Shown in pieces: positions 41,684-50,900 of a stretch of 64,000 bases of DNA. Each line of letters begins with the position of its first letter. Positions within the stretch are counted from its first letter, which is position 1. The notes beneath the pieces are model-generated. The model searched no databases. It saw only the letters and a list, made by a program, of their open reading frames with translations, and was not told the DNA's origin. The DNA is from Thiomicrorhabdus marina (GTDB lineage Bacteria > Pseudomonadota > Gammaproteobacteria > Thiomicrospirales > Thiomicrospiraceae): positions 1 to 64,000 of the forward strand of contig NZ_JAGETV010000001.1 in the NCBI RefSeq assembly GCF_017571465.1, given 5' to 3'. A program made the translations under genes and the position numbers.

Positions 41684-42475
41684 TTAATTCTGGAGCCAGA
41701 TAATCGTTGCTAGCCTTCCTGTTTTGCCGGTATTTTCCGGGCTATCAGAATGGTGACAAGCATAGCGATAAGAATAGAAACGCTCTGGCTCAGTGTAAGT
41801 ACAGAGCCGACTCAGCTCAACATTGAGCACACCTAAATTGCGCAAAATCTGTTCAGCGATGCCGTTTAAATCCGCCAAATATTTGCCCGTATTTTCGGTA
41901 ACCAAAAAGTAATCTTCAGCGAAACCATGCTTTGCAACAAACTGCTCTCTCACTTCTGCGCCCACTTCAAAGTTAGCTTGCGAAATTGCCGGCCCAATCC
42001 AAGCTTGAACATTCTTTATGGATGTATTTTTAGCCGCCAAGATTTGCAGAAGAGAGTGCTCGATAATACCATTCAACAACCCTTTCCAACCAGCATGCAC
42101 AGCAGCCACCCATGAACCATCTTTATCACACAGTAAAACAGGCATACAATCCGCTGTCATGACCACACATGGCTGATTTGCCTTTTCAGTCCACGCTGCA
42201 TCAGCTACGGGCTCAGCCGGTGTATTAATAGAATCAGAATAATAGAGTAAATCGGTGGTGTGTTGTTGCGACAGCCATAAAGGCTTAGCAGGTAGAAAAC
42301 TCTCAATCAATGTGCGGTTTTGTTGAACTGCTTGCAAATCATCCTGCACATGCAGTGCAGGATTAAGAGAAGCAAACGGAGCTTGACTGACACCACCTAT
42401 TCGCGTCGTACACAATGCCTGTATCTTAGGAGAAACCTGCCAGTTAGGATGAATAAGCGGTATTGAGAATGACAT
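41684..42475 (-). CDS. pgeF: Peptidoglycan editing factor PgeF (YfiH, multicopper polyphenol oxidase family)
   Basis: This 263-residue protein has the family's metal site residues: QQHTTD, MTADCMPVLLCD, AAVHAGWKGLLNGI and YRYACHHSDSPENTGKTGRL. PgeF/YfiH is a cytoplasmic purine nucleoside phosphorylase or laccase-fold protein that removes L-Ser-containing peptidoglycan precursors. It lies 3 bp after rluD on the same strand, a conserved operon in gammaproteobacteria. Confidence 0.94.
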   Translation of the reverse strand: MSFSIPLIHPNWQVSPKIQALCTTRIGGVSQAPFASLNPALHVQDDLQAVQQNRTLIESFLPAKPLWLSQQHTTDLLYYSDSINTPAEPVADAAWTEKANQPCVVMTADCMPVLLCDKDGSWVAAVHAGWKGLLNGIIEHSLLQILAAKNTSIKNVQAWIGPAISQANFEVGAEVREQFVAKHGFAEDYFLVTENTGKYLADLNGIAEQILRNLGVLNVELSRLCTYTEPERFYSYRYACHHSDSPENTGKTGRLATIIWLQN

Positions 42476-42478
42476 TGT

Positions 42479-43522
42479 TTATTCTGGAATATCTTCGTCA
42501 GTGACCCATTCAACTTCGACACCATAATCGTAGTCAAACTCGTCGTAACCGAGCTGTTCTTCTTCAAAGACTTCAATATCCTCACGCAGAATATCGACCA
42601 GTTCCAACATATCTTCCGACATCTGCGAACGCCACTTCATGACTTTGCCACTAACCGGATGAGTTAATGAAAGCGCCCCGGCATGCAATGCCTGACGATG
42701 AAAACCGCGCAAATATTCAACAAACTGTTCGTGCATACGTTTTGGAATTCGAAATTTACTGCCATAAACCGGATCACCGACTAGCGGATAACCCAAATGC
42801 GCCATATGTACACGAATCTGATGGGTACGGCCGGTTTCCAGTTTAACGCGAACACGGGTATGGGCACGAAAATGTTCCAGTACACGATAATGGGAAATGG
42901 CCGGTTTTCCGCCCATTTCACGCACCGCCATTTTCTTACGATCTTGAGGACTACGTCCAATCGGTTTATCGACCGTCCCCCCTTTTGCAAGATTACCAAC
43001 CAAAACAGCATCGTAAATCCGCTCTACAGCATGACGTTGTAATTGCTCTACCAAATGCGTTTGTGCGCCAATGGTTTTAGCGACGACCATTAGGCCAGAG
43101 GTATCTTTATCGAGTCGATGGACAATCCCGGCTCGCGGCACTTCCCGTAAATCAGGATTGTAATACAGTAAACCGTTCATTAAAGTACCATCTGGGTTCC
43201 CTGCCCCCGGATGCACTACCAAGCCGACAGGTTTATTAATAATCATAATGGCATCATCTTCATAAACGATGTCCAAATTAATTTCCTGCGCTTCAATCCG
43301 AGTACTTTCTTCAATCAAGACGGTCAACTTGACTTGCTCGCCACCAAACAATGCATAGCGAGGCTTTTTACACACCTTGCCATCCAATTCAACCAGACCT
43401 TCTTTAATCCAAGCTTGGATTCTGTTGCGCGAATAATCTGGAAGCTGTTGCGCCAAAATAGCGTCTAAACGCTGGTTCATAGCCCCTTCCGGGATGGTGA
43501 TCTGCATTATCTGTTCAGACAA
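42479..43522 (-). CDS. rluD: 23S rRNA pseudouridine(1911/1915/1917) synthase RluD
   Basis: This 347-residue protein has an N-terminal S4 domain (about 15-75, RLDAILAQQLPDYSRNRIQA) and a RluA-type catalytic domain with the active-site Asp in GIVHRLDKDTSGLMVVAKT. ETGRTHQIRVHMAHLGYPLV, then GDPVYG, is the second signature. It modifies helix 69 of 23S rRNA, which is needed for normal ribosome assembly. The C-terminal extension (EDIEVFEEEQLGYDEFDYDY) is unusually acidic. It is divergent from bamD, as in E. coli. Confidence 0.95.
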   Translation of the reverse strand: MSEQIMQITIPEGAMNQRLDAILAQQLPDYSRNRIQAWIKEGLVELDGKVCKKPRYALFGGEQVKLTVLIEESTRIEAQEINLDIVYEDDAIMIINKPVGLVVHPGAGNPDGTLMNGLLYYNPDLREVPRAGIVHRLDKDTSGLMVVAKTIGAQTHLVEQLQRHAVERIYDAVLVGNLAKGGTVDKPIGRSPQDRKKMAVREMGGKPAISHYRVLEHFRAHTRVRVKLETGRTHQIRVHMAHLGYPLVGDPVYGSKFRIPKRMHEQFVEYLRGFHRQALHAGALSLTHPVSGKVMKWRSQMSEDMLELVDILREDIEVFEEEQLGYDEFDYDYGVEVEWVTDEDIPE

Positions 43523-43712
43523 GAATAGCTCCTTAATTGAGTATCAGTCGAGTTGTTACTTTACACATAACATATGCGCTTTTCCGCTATTCATGCTGCG
43601 GATTTCCATGGCGCCTAAAGCAAGCAATAAAGCCCGTTTTCAGCCATTTTCCAAGCAATATTTTATGATATACTCGACGGCAATTTTTGATTATGTCGTA
43701 TTGTACAAAAGA

Positions 43713-44561
43713 ATGATGAAAAAAACGTTGTTATCCGCTCTTCTGGCGGCAAGCATTTCGCTTACCGGCTGTTCCACAATTTCCAACCTGGTGGAGAAAC
43801 CAGATGAAGATAAAACCGTAGCCGAGTTTTATGAAGACGCAACTGAAGCGTTTGCATCTGAACAATGGGATGTCGCCATTGAAGAGTATGAAAAACTCAA
43901 AGCCTACTTTCCTTACGGCAATTTTGCGGAACAGTCATATTTGGAACTGGCTTACGCCTATTACCGTTATGACGAGCCAGAATCAGCAATCCGTGAATTG
44001 GAAGAGTTCATGCGCTTATTCCCTAAACACCAAGAACTTCCCTATGCTTACTACTTGCGAGCTTTGGCTGCTGATTCGATTACGCGTAGTTGGCTAGATA
44101 AATTCATTACCGACCCTGCAAGCCGTGACACCAAATCTGCGGATCGAGCTTACGGTTATTATGTCGAGTTGATTAACCGCTACCCGAATACGGATTATGC
44201 GCGCCAAGCCTCAAAACGTCTTTTGATTCTACGCAACCAAATGGCACGCCATCAAGTTCAAGTCGCGCAATTCTATCTTGAACGCGAAGCTTACCTTGCC
44301 GCAGTAAACCGTGCTCGCCGCGTTCTGGAGGAATATCCAAATGCAGCAGAAACCGGTGAAGCGATTCGAATCCTTGCCTACTCCTACGACAAGATGGGCA
44401 TGACCCAGAACCGAGACGACGCGCTAAAAGTCTACACCTTAAACCAAGACAAGTTTAAAGTGAGCCGTTCGACTGATGACGACATGGAAGATCTCGCTAA
44501 TCCGAATCGTAGCTACTGGGATCGTTTTGTCGATAGCTTTAAAGGTCTATTCGGCGGTTAA
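43713..44561 (+). CDS. bamD: Outer membrane assembly lipoprotein BamD
   Basis: Starts at 43713 or 43716 (two adjacent ATG) fit; the longer frame upstream is not coding. The 282-residue protein has the signal peptide MMKKTLLSALLAASISLTGC with lipobox. Tetratricopeptide repeats follow (about 38-240), including FYEDATEAFASEQWDVAIEE, YAYYRYDEPESAIRELEEF and PNTDYARQASKRLLILRNQM. BamD is the essential lipoprotein of the BAM complex that binds BamA and folds beta-barrel proteins. A bidirectional terminator shared with nadE follows. Confidence 0.95.
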   Translation: MMKKTLLSALLAASISLTGCSTISNLVEKPDEDKTVAEFYEDATEAFASEQWDVAIEEYEKLKAYFPYGNFAEQSYLELAYAYYRYDEPESAIRELEEFMRLFPKHQELPYAYYLRALAADSITRSWLDKFITDPASRDTKSADRAYGYYVELINRYPNTDYARQASKRLLILRNQMARHQVQVAQFYLEREAYLAAVNRARRVLEEYPNAAETGEAIRILAYSYDKMGMTQNRDDALKVYTLNQDKFKVSRSTDDDMEDLANPNRSYWDRFVDSFKGLFGG

Positions 44562-44596
44562 ACATTTAGCACAACTCCTTAGAGAGCTTTGAAAAG

Positions 44597-44631
44597 AAAA
44601 GGCGTTAAGAAACATTCTTAACGCCTTTTTT
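44597..44631. terminator. Bidirectional terminator between bamD and nadE
   Basis: AAAAGGCGTTAAGAA / TTCTTAACGCCTTTT is a long stem with flanking A and T runs between convergent genes. Confidence 0.95.
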
Positions 44632-44653
44632 GTATGCAACTGCAAACCAAAAC

Positions 44654-46279
44654 TTATTCTTTATAACCGCTGGTAATCGGATAGCGGCGGTCACGTCCAA
44701 AAGCACGATGCGTGATTTTCACTCCTGGTGCAGACTGGCGGCGCTTATATTCAGAGCGATCAATCAAACGAATCACTCGACGCACTTCACTCTCTTCATA
44801 GCCCATCTCAACAATTTGTTGCGGTGACATATCTTGCTTAACATAGGCTTTAATCATCGCATCCAAACTGTCGTAATCCGGTAAGGAATCTTGATCTTTT
44901 TGATCTGGACGCAATTCCGCGGATGGAGGACGGGTAATGACGCGTTCAGGAATGACTTGAGAAATACTATTACGATACTTCGCTAACTGATAAACCATGG
45001 TTTTCGGAACATCTTTCAACGGTGAGAAACCGCCGACCATATCACCGTATAGCGTCGAGTAACCCACCGCGACTTCCGATTTATTACTGGTCGCAAGCAC
45101 CATTTTGCCGTTTTTATTCGACATTGCCATCAATAAAGTGCCACGAATTCGTGCCTGCAAATTCTCTTCGGTAATATCCGGTTCACCAACTGCCAGCGTT
45201 GCCTGTAAAGACATTTCAAAAGCTTGGTACATGGGCTCTATCGGTATCGACTGATAGTTCACCCCCATGATATTCGCCTGCTCGGCAGCGTCGTCCTGAC
45301 TGATTTGCGCGGTGTAGCGAAACGGCATCATTACCGCTTCAACATTTTCAGCTCCAAGCGCATCCACTGCCACAGCCAAGGTTAGAGCCGAATCGATTCC
45401 GCCGGAAAGTCCCAATAACACTCCTGGAAAACCATTCTTACCAACATAATCACGCACGCCGGTAATCAATGCTTGATAGATTCGTGCTTCCTCGGCAAAT
45501 AATTCGGCTTTTTCACCCGGAACCATCACCACTGAATCTTGTTGTTTAATGAAATTGACTTCACAAAGGTTTTCAACAAATTCCGGCGCCTGCACACAGA
45601 CATCATTATCGGCGCTGACAGCAAAGGACCCGCCATCAAACACTAATTCGTCCTGCCCACCGACTTGGTTAACATAGACAATCGGCAAACCAGTTTCATT
45701 CACTCGATGTGCCAAAGTATCCAAACGATCTTGGTGTTTTTCCTGAGAGAAAGGTGACGCATTTAAAGTCAGTAAAACTTCTGCACCAGCTTGCTTGGCT
45801 TGTGCTGCCGGTGAAATTTTCCAGATGTCCTCACAAATTAGAATGCCGAATTTAATGCCTTTGTAATTGACCACACAATCCTGTTTACCGGAATTGAAAT
45901 AGCGCTGTTCGTCAAACACACTGTAGTTCGGCAGATTTTGTTTTACATAACTCGCCAGCAACTCGCCATCGGCGATAAAGGCCGCCATATTAAAGCGCTC
46001 ACCCAGCTCATCCATCATCGGATAACCAATGACACAAGCAATATCTTGACTAGCATTCACAATTTTCAGTAAAGCCGCTTCAACCTGCGAATAGAGACCG
46101 TCACGTAACAGCAAATCTTCCGGCGGGTAGCCGGTAATCGTCATTTCCGGAAACACCACCAATTCGGCCTCTTTTTGTTTTGCCTGCTCTAGGGTTTCTA
46201 GAATTAAATCAACGTTACCTTGAATATCGCCCACTTTCGGGTTGATTTGCGCCATGATTAATTTAACGGTATCAGTCAT
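44654..46279 (-). CDS. nadE: Glutamine-dependent NAD+ synthase NadE
   Basis: This 541-residue two-domain enzyme has an N-terminal nitrilase-type glutaminase (about 1-260) with the Glu-Lys-Cys triad in VVFPEMTITGYPPED, YVKQNLPNYSVFDE and FGILICEDIW. The C-terminal synthetase carries the ATP pyrophosphatase loop LLGLSGGIDSALTLAVAVDA (about 290-310) and ATSNKSEVAVGY. It amidates nicotinate adenine dinucleotide to NAD+ with ammonia from glutamine. It lies downstream of sucD on the same strand with a 155-bp gap, so it may share that transcript. Confidence 0.95.
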   Translation of the reverse strand: MTDTVKLIMAQINPKVGDIQGNVDLILETLEQAKQKEAELVVFPEMTITGYPPEDLLLRDGLYSQVEAALLKIVNASQDIACVIGYPMMDELGERFNMAAFIADGELLASYVKQNLPNYSVFDEQRYFNSGKQDCVVNYKGIKFGILICEDIWKISPAAQAKQAGAEVLLTLNASPFSQEKHQDRLDTLAHRVNETGLPIVYVNQVGGQDELVFDGGSFAVSADNDVCVQAPEFVENLCEVNFIKQQDSVVMVPGEKAELFAEEARIYQALITGVRDYVGKNGFPGVLLGLSGGIDSALTLAVAVDALGAENVEAVMMPFRYTAQISQDDAAEQANIMGVNYQSIPIEPMYQAFEMSLQATLAVGEPDITEENLQARIRGTLLMAMSNKNGKMVLATSNKSEVAVGYSTLYGDMVGGFSPLKDVPKTMVYQLAKYRNSISQVIPERVITRPPSAELRPDQKDQDSLPDYDSLDAMIKAYVKQDMSPQQIVEMGYEESEVRRVIRLIDRSEYKRRQSAPGVKITHRAFGRDRRYPITSGYKE

Positions 46280-46434
46280 GCAGAGTCCTTTATCAACGCG
46301 CTAGTGCGAGTTTTGATAAGTATTTAGTAAAAGATATTGCCTGTTTTAGAAACAGTTATTTGCGCCACGATGGAATAGATTTAAGCACGCGACGCAAACA
46401 GAGTGAAGGGTTATTTCTTGGTGTTAAAAAACGA

Positions 46435-47313
46435 TTAGAAGTTTTTAACCATTGCCGAGCCAAGATCAGCCGGAGAATCGACCACGGTGACACCGGCTTT
46501 ACGCAGTGCCGCAAATTTCGCTTCCGCAGTGCCTTTACCACCTGAAACAATCGCTCCGGCGTGCCCCATACGTTTACCAGCAGGCGCGGTAACACCGGCA
46601 ATATAAGCCACCACTGGCTTGGTCACATTCGCCGCAATGAACTCAGCCGCGTCTTCTTCAGCTTGACCACCGATTTCGCCGACCATGATAATTCCTTCGG
46701 TTTGCGGATCGTCTTGGAACAAACGCAGGCAGTCGATAAAATTCATGCCTTGAATCGGGTCACCACCAATACCAACACAAGTCGATTGACCCAAACCATT
46801 AGTGGTAGTTTGATGAACCGCTTCATAGGTTAAAGTACCGGAGCGTGACACAATCCCTATTTTACCCGGCAAATGAATATGCCCTGGCATAATACCGATT
46901 TTACAGCCTTCACCTTTGTCGCCTGGAGTAATAAGCCCCGGACAGTTTGGCCCGATTAGGTAAGCGTCCGATTTTTCCAATACTGCACGTACTTTCAACA
47001 TATCGGCAACCGGAATCCCTTCGGTAATACAAGTAATCACTTTAATACCGGCATCGATGGCTTCGATAATTGAATCCGCCGCAAAAGCAGGTGGCACGTA
47101 AATCATTGACGCTTCTGCACCGGCTTTTTCAACGGCTTCTTTAACGGTATTAAAAACCGGAAGACCTAAGTGAGTTTGGCCACCTTTGCCCGGAGTTACG
47201 CCCCCCACCATTTTGGTGCCGTAGGCAATCGCCTGTTCAGAATGGAAAGTTCCTTGTTTACCGGTAAAACCTTGGCAAATGACTTTGGTGTCTTTCTTAA
47301 TTAAAATACTCAT
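46435..47313 (-). CDS. sucD: Succinyl-CoA ligase alpha subunit SucD
   Basis: This 292-residue protein starts [20 protein letters not shown]. It has the CoA-binding region ([20 protein letters not shown]), [12 protein letters not shown], and the phosphohistidine loop [20 protein letters not shown] near 255. With SucC it converts succinyl-CoA, ADP or GDP and phosphate to succinate and NTP. No sucAB genes are in view; in obligate autotrophs of this group the enzyme often serves a branched, biosynthetic TCA pathway. The sucC stop is 12 bp upstream. Confidence 0.96.
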   Translation of the reverse strand: MSILIKKDTKVICQGFTGKQGTFHSEQAIAYGTKMVGGVTPGKGGQTHLGLPVFNTVKEAVEKAGAEASMIYVPPAFAADSIIEAIDAGIKVITCITEGIPVADMLKVRAVLEKSDAYLIGPNCPGLITPGDKGEGCKIGIMPGHIHLPGKIGIVSRSGTLTYEAVHQTTTNGLGQSTCVGIGGDPIQGMNFIDCLRLFQDDPQTEGIIMVGEIGGQAEEDAAEFIAANVTKPVVAYIAGVTAPAGKRMGHAGAIVSGGKGTAEAKFAALRKAGVTVVDSPADLGSAMVKNF

Positions 47314-47325
47314 TTCAAATCTACC

Positions 47326-48486
47326 TTACTTCGCCAATTCCACTACTTTTTTCGCCGCATCCGCCAGGCCATCTGCACTAACGATACTTAAACCGCTAGT
47401 CGCCAATTTCTCTTTACCTAGCTCAACATTGGTGCCTTCTAGACGCACGACCACCGGAATTTCCAGCCCCACTTCTTGCACCGCTTGAATAATGCCTTCG
47501 GCAATCAAATCACAACGCACAATGCCGCCGAAGATATTGACCAAAATCGATTTTACCTCTGAAGAAGACAGAATCAGCTTAAAGGCTTCCGCAACCCGTT
47601 CCGGTGTTGCACCGCCGCCAACATCCAAAAAGTTAGCCGGTGAACCACCATTCAGCTTAATCAAATCCATGGTCGCCATTGCTAAACCAGCTCCGTTAAC
47701 CATACAACCAATATCACCATCTAGGGCGATATAGTTCAGTTGGTGCTCAGATGCCTTTGCCTCACGCTCGTCTTCTTGCGAGAAGTCGCGCATCGCAACC
47801 AATTCAGGCTGACGGTACAGTGCATTTGAATCGATATTCACTTTTGCATCCAATGCCACCAGATTGTTTTCAGCGGTACGAATCAACGGATTGATTTCAA
47901 GCTGCGAAACATCTTTGTCCAGCGCCAACTTATAGAATTTATTCATTAGCTGACCAAGCTGTTTGAAAGCTTCCGCCTTTAGAGCTAACGCAAAACCGAC
48001 TTCACGACACTGGTACGGCATGACACCAACGGTTGGGTCAATATGCACAGTGAAAATTTTCTCTGGAGAAGTTTCCGCGACCTCTTCGATATCCATACCA
48101 CCGGCAGCAGAAATCACAAAGGTGTGCTTGCGCTCAACACGATCAACCAAAAGACTTAGGTACAACTCTTCTTCAATATTCAGCGTTTCTTCAATTAGCA
48201 GCGAGTTAATTGGTAGTTCTTTGCCCGCTGTTTGGATGGTTGCCAATTTTGAGCCTAACAGTTCAGATGCAACTTGCTGCGCTTCTTCGGCAGTTTTTAC
48301 CAGCTTAACGCCTCCCGCTTTACCGCGAGCACCGGCATGGATTTGCGCTTTCACTACCCAAGCATCAGAACCGACTTTTTGCATAGCATCAGGCAACTGC
48401 GCTAAATCGTCAATTAACTCCCCTTTCGGGACGTTGATGCCATATTGCGTAAACAACGCCTTGGCTTGATACTCGTGTAGATTCAT
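47326..48486 (-). CDS. sucC: Succinyl-CoA ligase beta subunit SucC
   Basis: This 386-residue protein has an ATP-grasp fold with MNLHEYQAKALFTQYGINVP, KAQIHAGARGKAGGVKLV, LEINPLI and the C-terminal ligase domain NIFGGIVRCDLIAEGIIQAV. It is the nucleotide-binding and phosphorylated-histidine-receiving subunit. It is the first gene of sucCD. Its upstream region contains a plus-strand terminator-like hairpin at 48627-48650. Confidence 0.96.
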   Translation of the reverse strand: MNLHEYQAKALFTQYGINVPKGELIDDLAQLPDAMQKVGSDAWVVKAQIHAGARGKAGGVKLVKTAEEAQQVASELLGSKLATIQTAGKELPINSLLIEETLNIEEELYLSLLVDRVERKHTFVISAAGGMDIEEVAETSPEKIFTVHIDPTVGVMPYQCREVGFALALKAEAFKQLGQLMNKFYKLALDKDVSQLEINPLIRTAENNLVALDAKVNIDSNALYRQPELVAMRDFSQEDEREAKASEHQLNYIALDGDIGCMVNGAGLAMATMDLIKLNGGSPANFLDVGGGATPERVAEAFKLILSSSEVKSILVNIFGGIVRCDLIAEGIIQAVQEVGLEIPVVVRLEGTNVELGKEKLATSGLSIVSADGLADAAKKVVELAK

Positions 48487-48626
48487 TTTGCTGTGTTCTC
48501 CAAACTCTTTTGGCTATCGCAACACCAGAGCAATTCATTTGCAGGAGGGCCTGCCAATTTGGTGCTGTTAAAAATGCCGCTATTGTAAGATTTTTGTAAT
48601 GAATTTGCATCATTGATTGGGGTTTT

Positions 48627-48650
48627 AACCGGCTTTTGTCCGGTTTTTTT
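48627..48650 (+). terminator. Terminator-like hairpin in the sucC/PP0621 divergent region
   Basis: AACCGG-CTTTTGT-CCGGTT is followed by TTTTT on the plus strand. It lies between divergent genes, 93 bp before the plus-strand start, so it could attenuate that gene or end an antisense RNA. It is not at the end of any visible gene. Confidence 0.6.
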
Positions 48651-48742
48651 AGCGAAAATTCCGCTTTTCACAAGCACAGTAAAAATGATGCTTTCGGTAG
48701 TGCTAGAATAGTCACAAATTTTAGTTTGCTTAGGAGAGCATC

Positions 48743-48997
48743 TTGCGCTCAATATTTTTATTCTTGATTGTTATCGTGGTGTTTTTATTGGTGATGGCGG
48801 TTATTCGCGGTCGCCAACAAAAAAAATTCGAACAACAGCTTGCTCAGAAAAAAACGCAAAAGAATGCACAAGGGAATGAAAAAATGGTGTGCTGCGAAAT
48901 CTGCCAAACTTATCTACCCGAATCTCAGGCACTTTGCGTAGAGGACAAATGTTTCTGCTCTAAGAAGCACCTACAACAATTTGTAGATAATGAGTAA
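48743..48997 (+). CDS. PP0621-family small membrane protein with zinc-ribbon
   Basis: Translation starts at a TTG codon with AGGAG eight bases upstream. The 84-residue protein has one N-terminal helix (SIFLFLIVIVVFLLVMAV), a basic Gln/Lys linker and a cytoplasmic Cys domain (VCCEICQTYLPESQALCVED, then KCFCSKKHLQQF). The CxxC and Cys residues after it fit a small zinc ribbon. This matches the PP0621 family. Function is unknown. It is divergent from sucC and ends at a bidirectional terminator. Confidence 0.8.
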   Translation: MRSIFLFLIVIVVFLLVMAVIRGRQQKKFEQQLAQKKTQKNAQGNEKMVCCEICQTYLPESQALCVEDKCFCSKKHLQQFVDNE

Positions 48998-49021
48998 ACA
49001 CGAACTCCATTCTTAAGCCAT

Positions 49022-49055
49022 AAAAAAACCCAAGTATTTAACCCGGGTTTATTTT
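49022..49055. terminator. Bidirectional terminator between PP0621-family gene and slpA
   Basis: AAACCC / GGGTTT with a loop of 13 bases, followed by ATTTTTAT on the plus strand and by TTTTTTTAT on the minus strand. Confidence 0.75.
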
Positions 49056-49083
49056 TATAAGCTTTCGGTACAGCGATGCTACT

Positions 49084-49524
49084 TTAATGAATCTCTGCAA
49101 TCTTAGCGGTAAGGATAATAGTTGCATCGGCGAGAGGATGATTAAAATCCACTACCGCAGTATCAGCTTTTACTTCAACAATTGTGCCCGGTACTTCTTG
49201 ACCTGTAGGAGTGTTAAAACCGATCACCTGCCCTTTTTCCGGCGGCATTTCAGCGGGAAAAGAAGTTAGCGGCATTTCATGCACATTTTCCGGATTCGAA
49301 GCGCCGAAAGCACGCTCCGGCGACAATGTTAATTTCGCAGTCGTTCCGACTTCTAGACCAACTAACATATCTTCCAATTTATCTAGAAACTCGCCCTCAC
49401 CCAAACGAAAACGAAAAGGCTCGTTATCAGTGGCTTCCTCAACCAAGGTACCGTCCGGCAACTCCATTTTGAAAACCAAACTGATTTCACTGTTTTCCTG
49501 AACGCGTGCTAACGGCTTAGACAT
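49084..49524 (-). CDS. fkpB: FKBP-type peptidyl-prolyl isomerase, SlpA/FkpB-like
   Basis: The ATG at 49524 is the likely start; a GTG four codons earlier is also in frame. The 146-residue protein is an FKBP domain with an inserted flap (LSPERAFGASNPENVHEMPL, then TSFPAEMPPEKGQVIGFNTP) typical of SlyD/SlpA enzymes, and ends DFNHPLADATIILTAKIAEI. It lacks the His-rich metal tail of E. coli SlyD. In many gammaproteobacteria this gene sits next to lspA-ispH; here it stands alone with terminators on both sides. It is one of three FKBPs in the window. Confidence 0.9.
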   Translation of the reverse strand: MSKPLARVQENSEISLVFKMELPDGTLVEEATDNEPFRFRLGEGEFLDKLEDMLVGLEVGTTAKLTLSPERAFGASNPENVHEMPLTSFPAEMPPEKGQVIGFNTPTGQEVPGTIVEVKADTAVVDFNHPLADATIILTAKIAEIH

Positions 49525-49575
49525 ATTGCTTTTCACTCTAAATCAACTTCACAGAATATAAAATTTCAGGCATAA

Positions 49576-49607
49576 AAAAAGTGCTTCCTCTTTAAGGAAA
49601 CACTTTC
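49576..49607 (-). terminator. Terminator after the small lipoprotein cluster
   Basis: AAAGTG.TTCCT / AGGAA.CACTTT has a CTTTA loop and is followed on the minus strand by TTTTATG. It lies between the lipoprotein stop at 49633 and the fkpB start. Confidence 0.8.
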
Positions 49608-49632
49608 CCAAACCCATTAATTTCGGATCTTC

Positions 49633-50049
49633 TTAGGTCTTGCCAAATAAGCTAAACTCTTCTTCAGGTACATCTTGGCAACGAATATGCCATTCCAGAG
49701 TATATTGACAAGAACCGCCTAAACAATCTAAATCAGAACCTTTTAGCTCGTTATTACTACGCGCCTGACGAGAAACAGGATAATAACCGATTGGGCACAA
49801 CTCTCGAGAAAGGACGCGCATTTGCGTTGACTCAAAACTTTTAAAACTATGGTTCGACTCTTGCCAAAGACGGAATTCGTTTTCAGCAATTTTTTCGCTT
49901 TGTACCGGACTATCCAACTTATCAATAGTACTGGCGACCGCGTTAAATCCTTGTTCAATCTTAGCAGCGCCGCTCTGCACAGAACAACCGCTAATTACAG
50001 CAGTGGCAACAAGTGCAGCAGTCAGGCTAGAAAGTTTGCTCACATTCAT
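49633..50049 (-). CDS. Predicted lipoprotein of unknown function
   Basis: The start at 50049 gives 138 residues with signal peptide MNVSKLSSLTAALVATAVIS and lipobox ISGC. The mature part has a helical stretch (FNAVASTIDKLDSPVQSEKI) and a Cys-rich C-terminal portion (RELCPIGYYPVSRQ, DLDCLGGSCQYTLEWHIRCQ) likely held by disulfides. I do not recognise the family. It is the third of three small envelope genes transcribed leftward from 50815, with a 58-bp gap to the preceding stop. Confidence 0.65.
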   Translation of the reverse strand: MNVSKLSSLTAALVATAVISGCSVQSGAAKIEQGFNAVASTIDKLDSPVQSEKIAENEFRLWQESNHSFKSFESTQMRVLSRELCPIGYYPVSRQARSNNELKGSDLDCLGGSCQYTLEWHIRCQDVPEEEFSLFGKT

Positions 50050-50107
50050 CAGCTGTGCTTCTTTTCTTGAATAAAATAATGACACGCATCTTAGCAAATT
50101 TGCTCTG

Positions 50108-50437
50108 TTATTGCGCTAAAATTTGCTCTTTGGAGCCTTTTTCCGAGATGATATAGCACATATTGGTATTGACTTTTTTGCCGTCAACCAACAACGACAA
50201 ACCAAGCTTATCGTCTTCGTTCAAACGGACATCACCTTCATACACCTTAAGCAATTTACCACTCATACAACTATAGATTTCTACCTTACGGTCTAGGCCG
50301 ACCCAGTCCGACTGTAGATTTTTAGCGCTGTTAGCAACCTTATCACAACCGCTTAAGCCCACAAGCGCTGTGATTGGCAACAGCATTAAGGTAGCCATTT
50401 TAGCAATACGCTTTAATTTTCTGCCGTTATTGAACAT
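50108..50437 (-). CDS. Predicted lipoprotein of unknown function
   Basis: This 109-residue protein has a basic N-terminus (MFNNGRKLKRIAKM), a hydrophobic core (ATLMLLPITALVGL) and lipobox LSGC. The mature domain is short (KVEIYSCMSGKLLKVYEGDV ... NTNMCYIISEKG) with two Cys that could pair. AAGGATAAGGGAA precedes the ATG. It starts 18 bp after the previous gene. The family is not recognised. Confidence 0.65.
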   Translation of the reverse strand: MFNNGRKLKRIAKMATLMLLPITALVGLSGCDKVANSAKNLQSDWVGLDRKVEIYSCMSGKLLKVYEGDVRLNEDDKLGLSLLVDGKKVNTNMCYIISEKGSKEQILAQ

Positions 50438-50455
50438 TTCCCTTATCCTTAACTA

Positions 50456-50815
50456 CTACTCACCGGAGGCTGGTGTATCGTTAGTGGTTTTAGCTTCTTC
50501 ATAAGCCTTTACCACCTTCTCTTTCGCTTCACCGGCGGTTTCCTTAGTCGCTTCCCAAGCCTTGATATAAGTCTGCTTGTCACTCATGGTATCCACCACT
50601 TCAGAAGTGCCTTCTTTAACCGACTGCATGGTTTCCGATTCTTTCGCCTGTTTGGTCCAACCAGAAACGGTTTCAGTCGTACTATCCCAAGCCTCGCTCG
50701 CGGTTTGTTTGGTTTTCTCCCACCAATCGCCTTCCGCCTGCACACTAAATGGGACACTCATTAGCGCGCTTAACAATAATGTTGAAGCAATATTCTTCGC
50801 TTTTAGATTCTTCAT
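50456..50815 (-). CDS. Exported amphipathic-repeat (LEA-like) protein
   Basis: The start at 50815 follows GAGGTGAAATT; upstream Met codons lack a site. The 119-residue protein has a signal peptide MKNLKAKNIASTLLLSALMS, then VPFSVQAEGD, cleaved at about 27. The rest is a long charged amphipathic helix with 11-residue-like periodicity (WWEKTKQTASEAWDSTTETV, AWEATKETAGEAKEKVVKAY). Such sequences resemble LEA or apolipoprotein-type stress proteins that coat membranes or proteins; this is inference. There is no lipobox, so it is probably periplasmic. It is the first gene of a three-gene envelope cluster. Confidence 0.7.
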   Translation of the reverse strand: MKNLKAKNIASTLLLSALMSVPFSVQAEGDWWEKTKQTASEAWDSTTETVSGWTKQAKESETMQSVKEGTSEVVDTMSDKQTYIKAWEATKETAGEAKEKVVKAYEEAKTTNDTPASGE

Positions 50816-50900
50816 AATTTCACCTCGTAAAAGTCGCCGAGCACTTGATTCCATTGGCTCGCTTGACTCATTAAATAATTTTCCACTCTCAAATAATAAT

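Noticed and set aside
46356-46601. 81-residue Arg-rich minus-strand frame after sucD
   Set aside because: It overlaps sucD in another frame and has no supported start.
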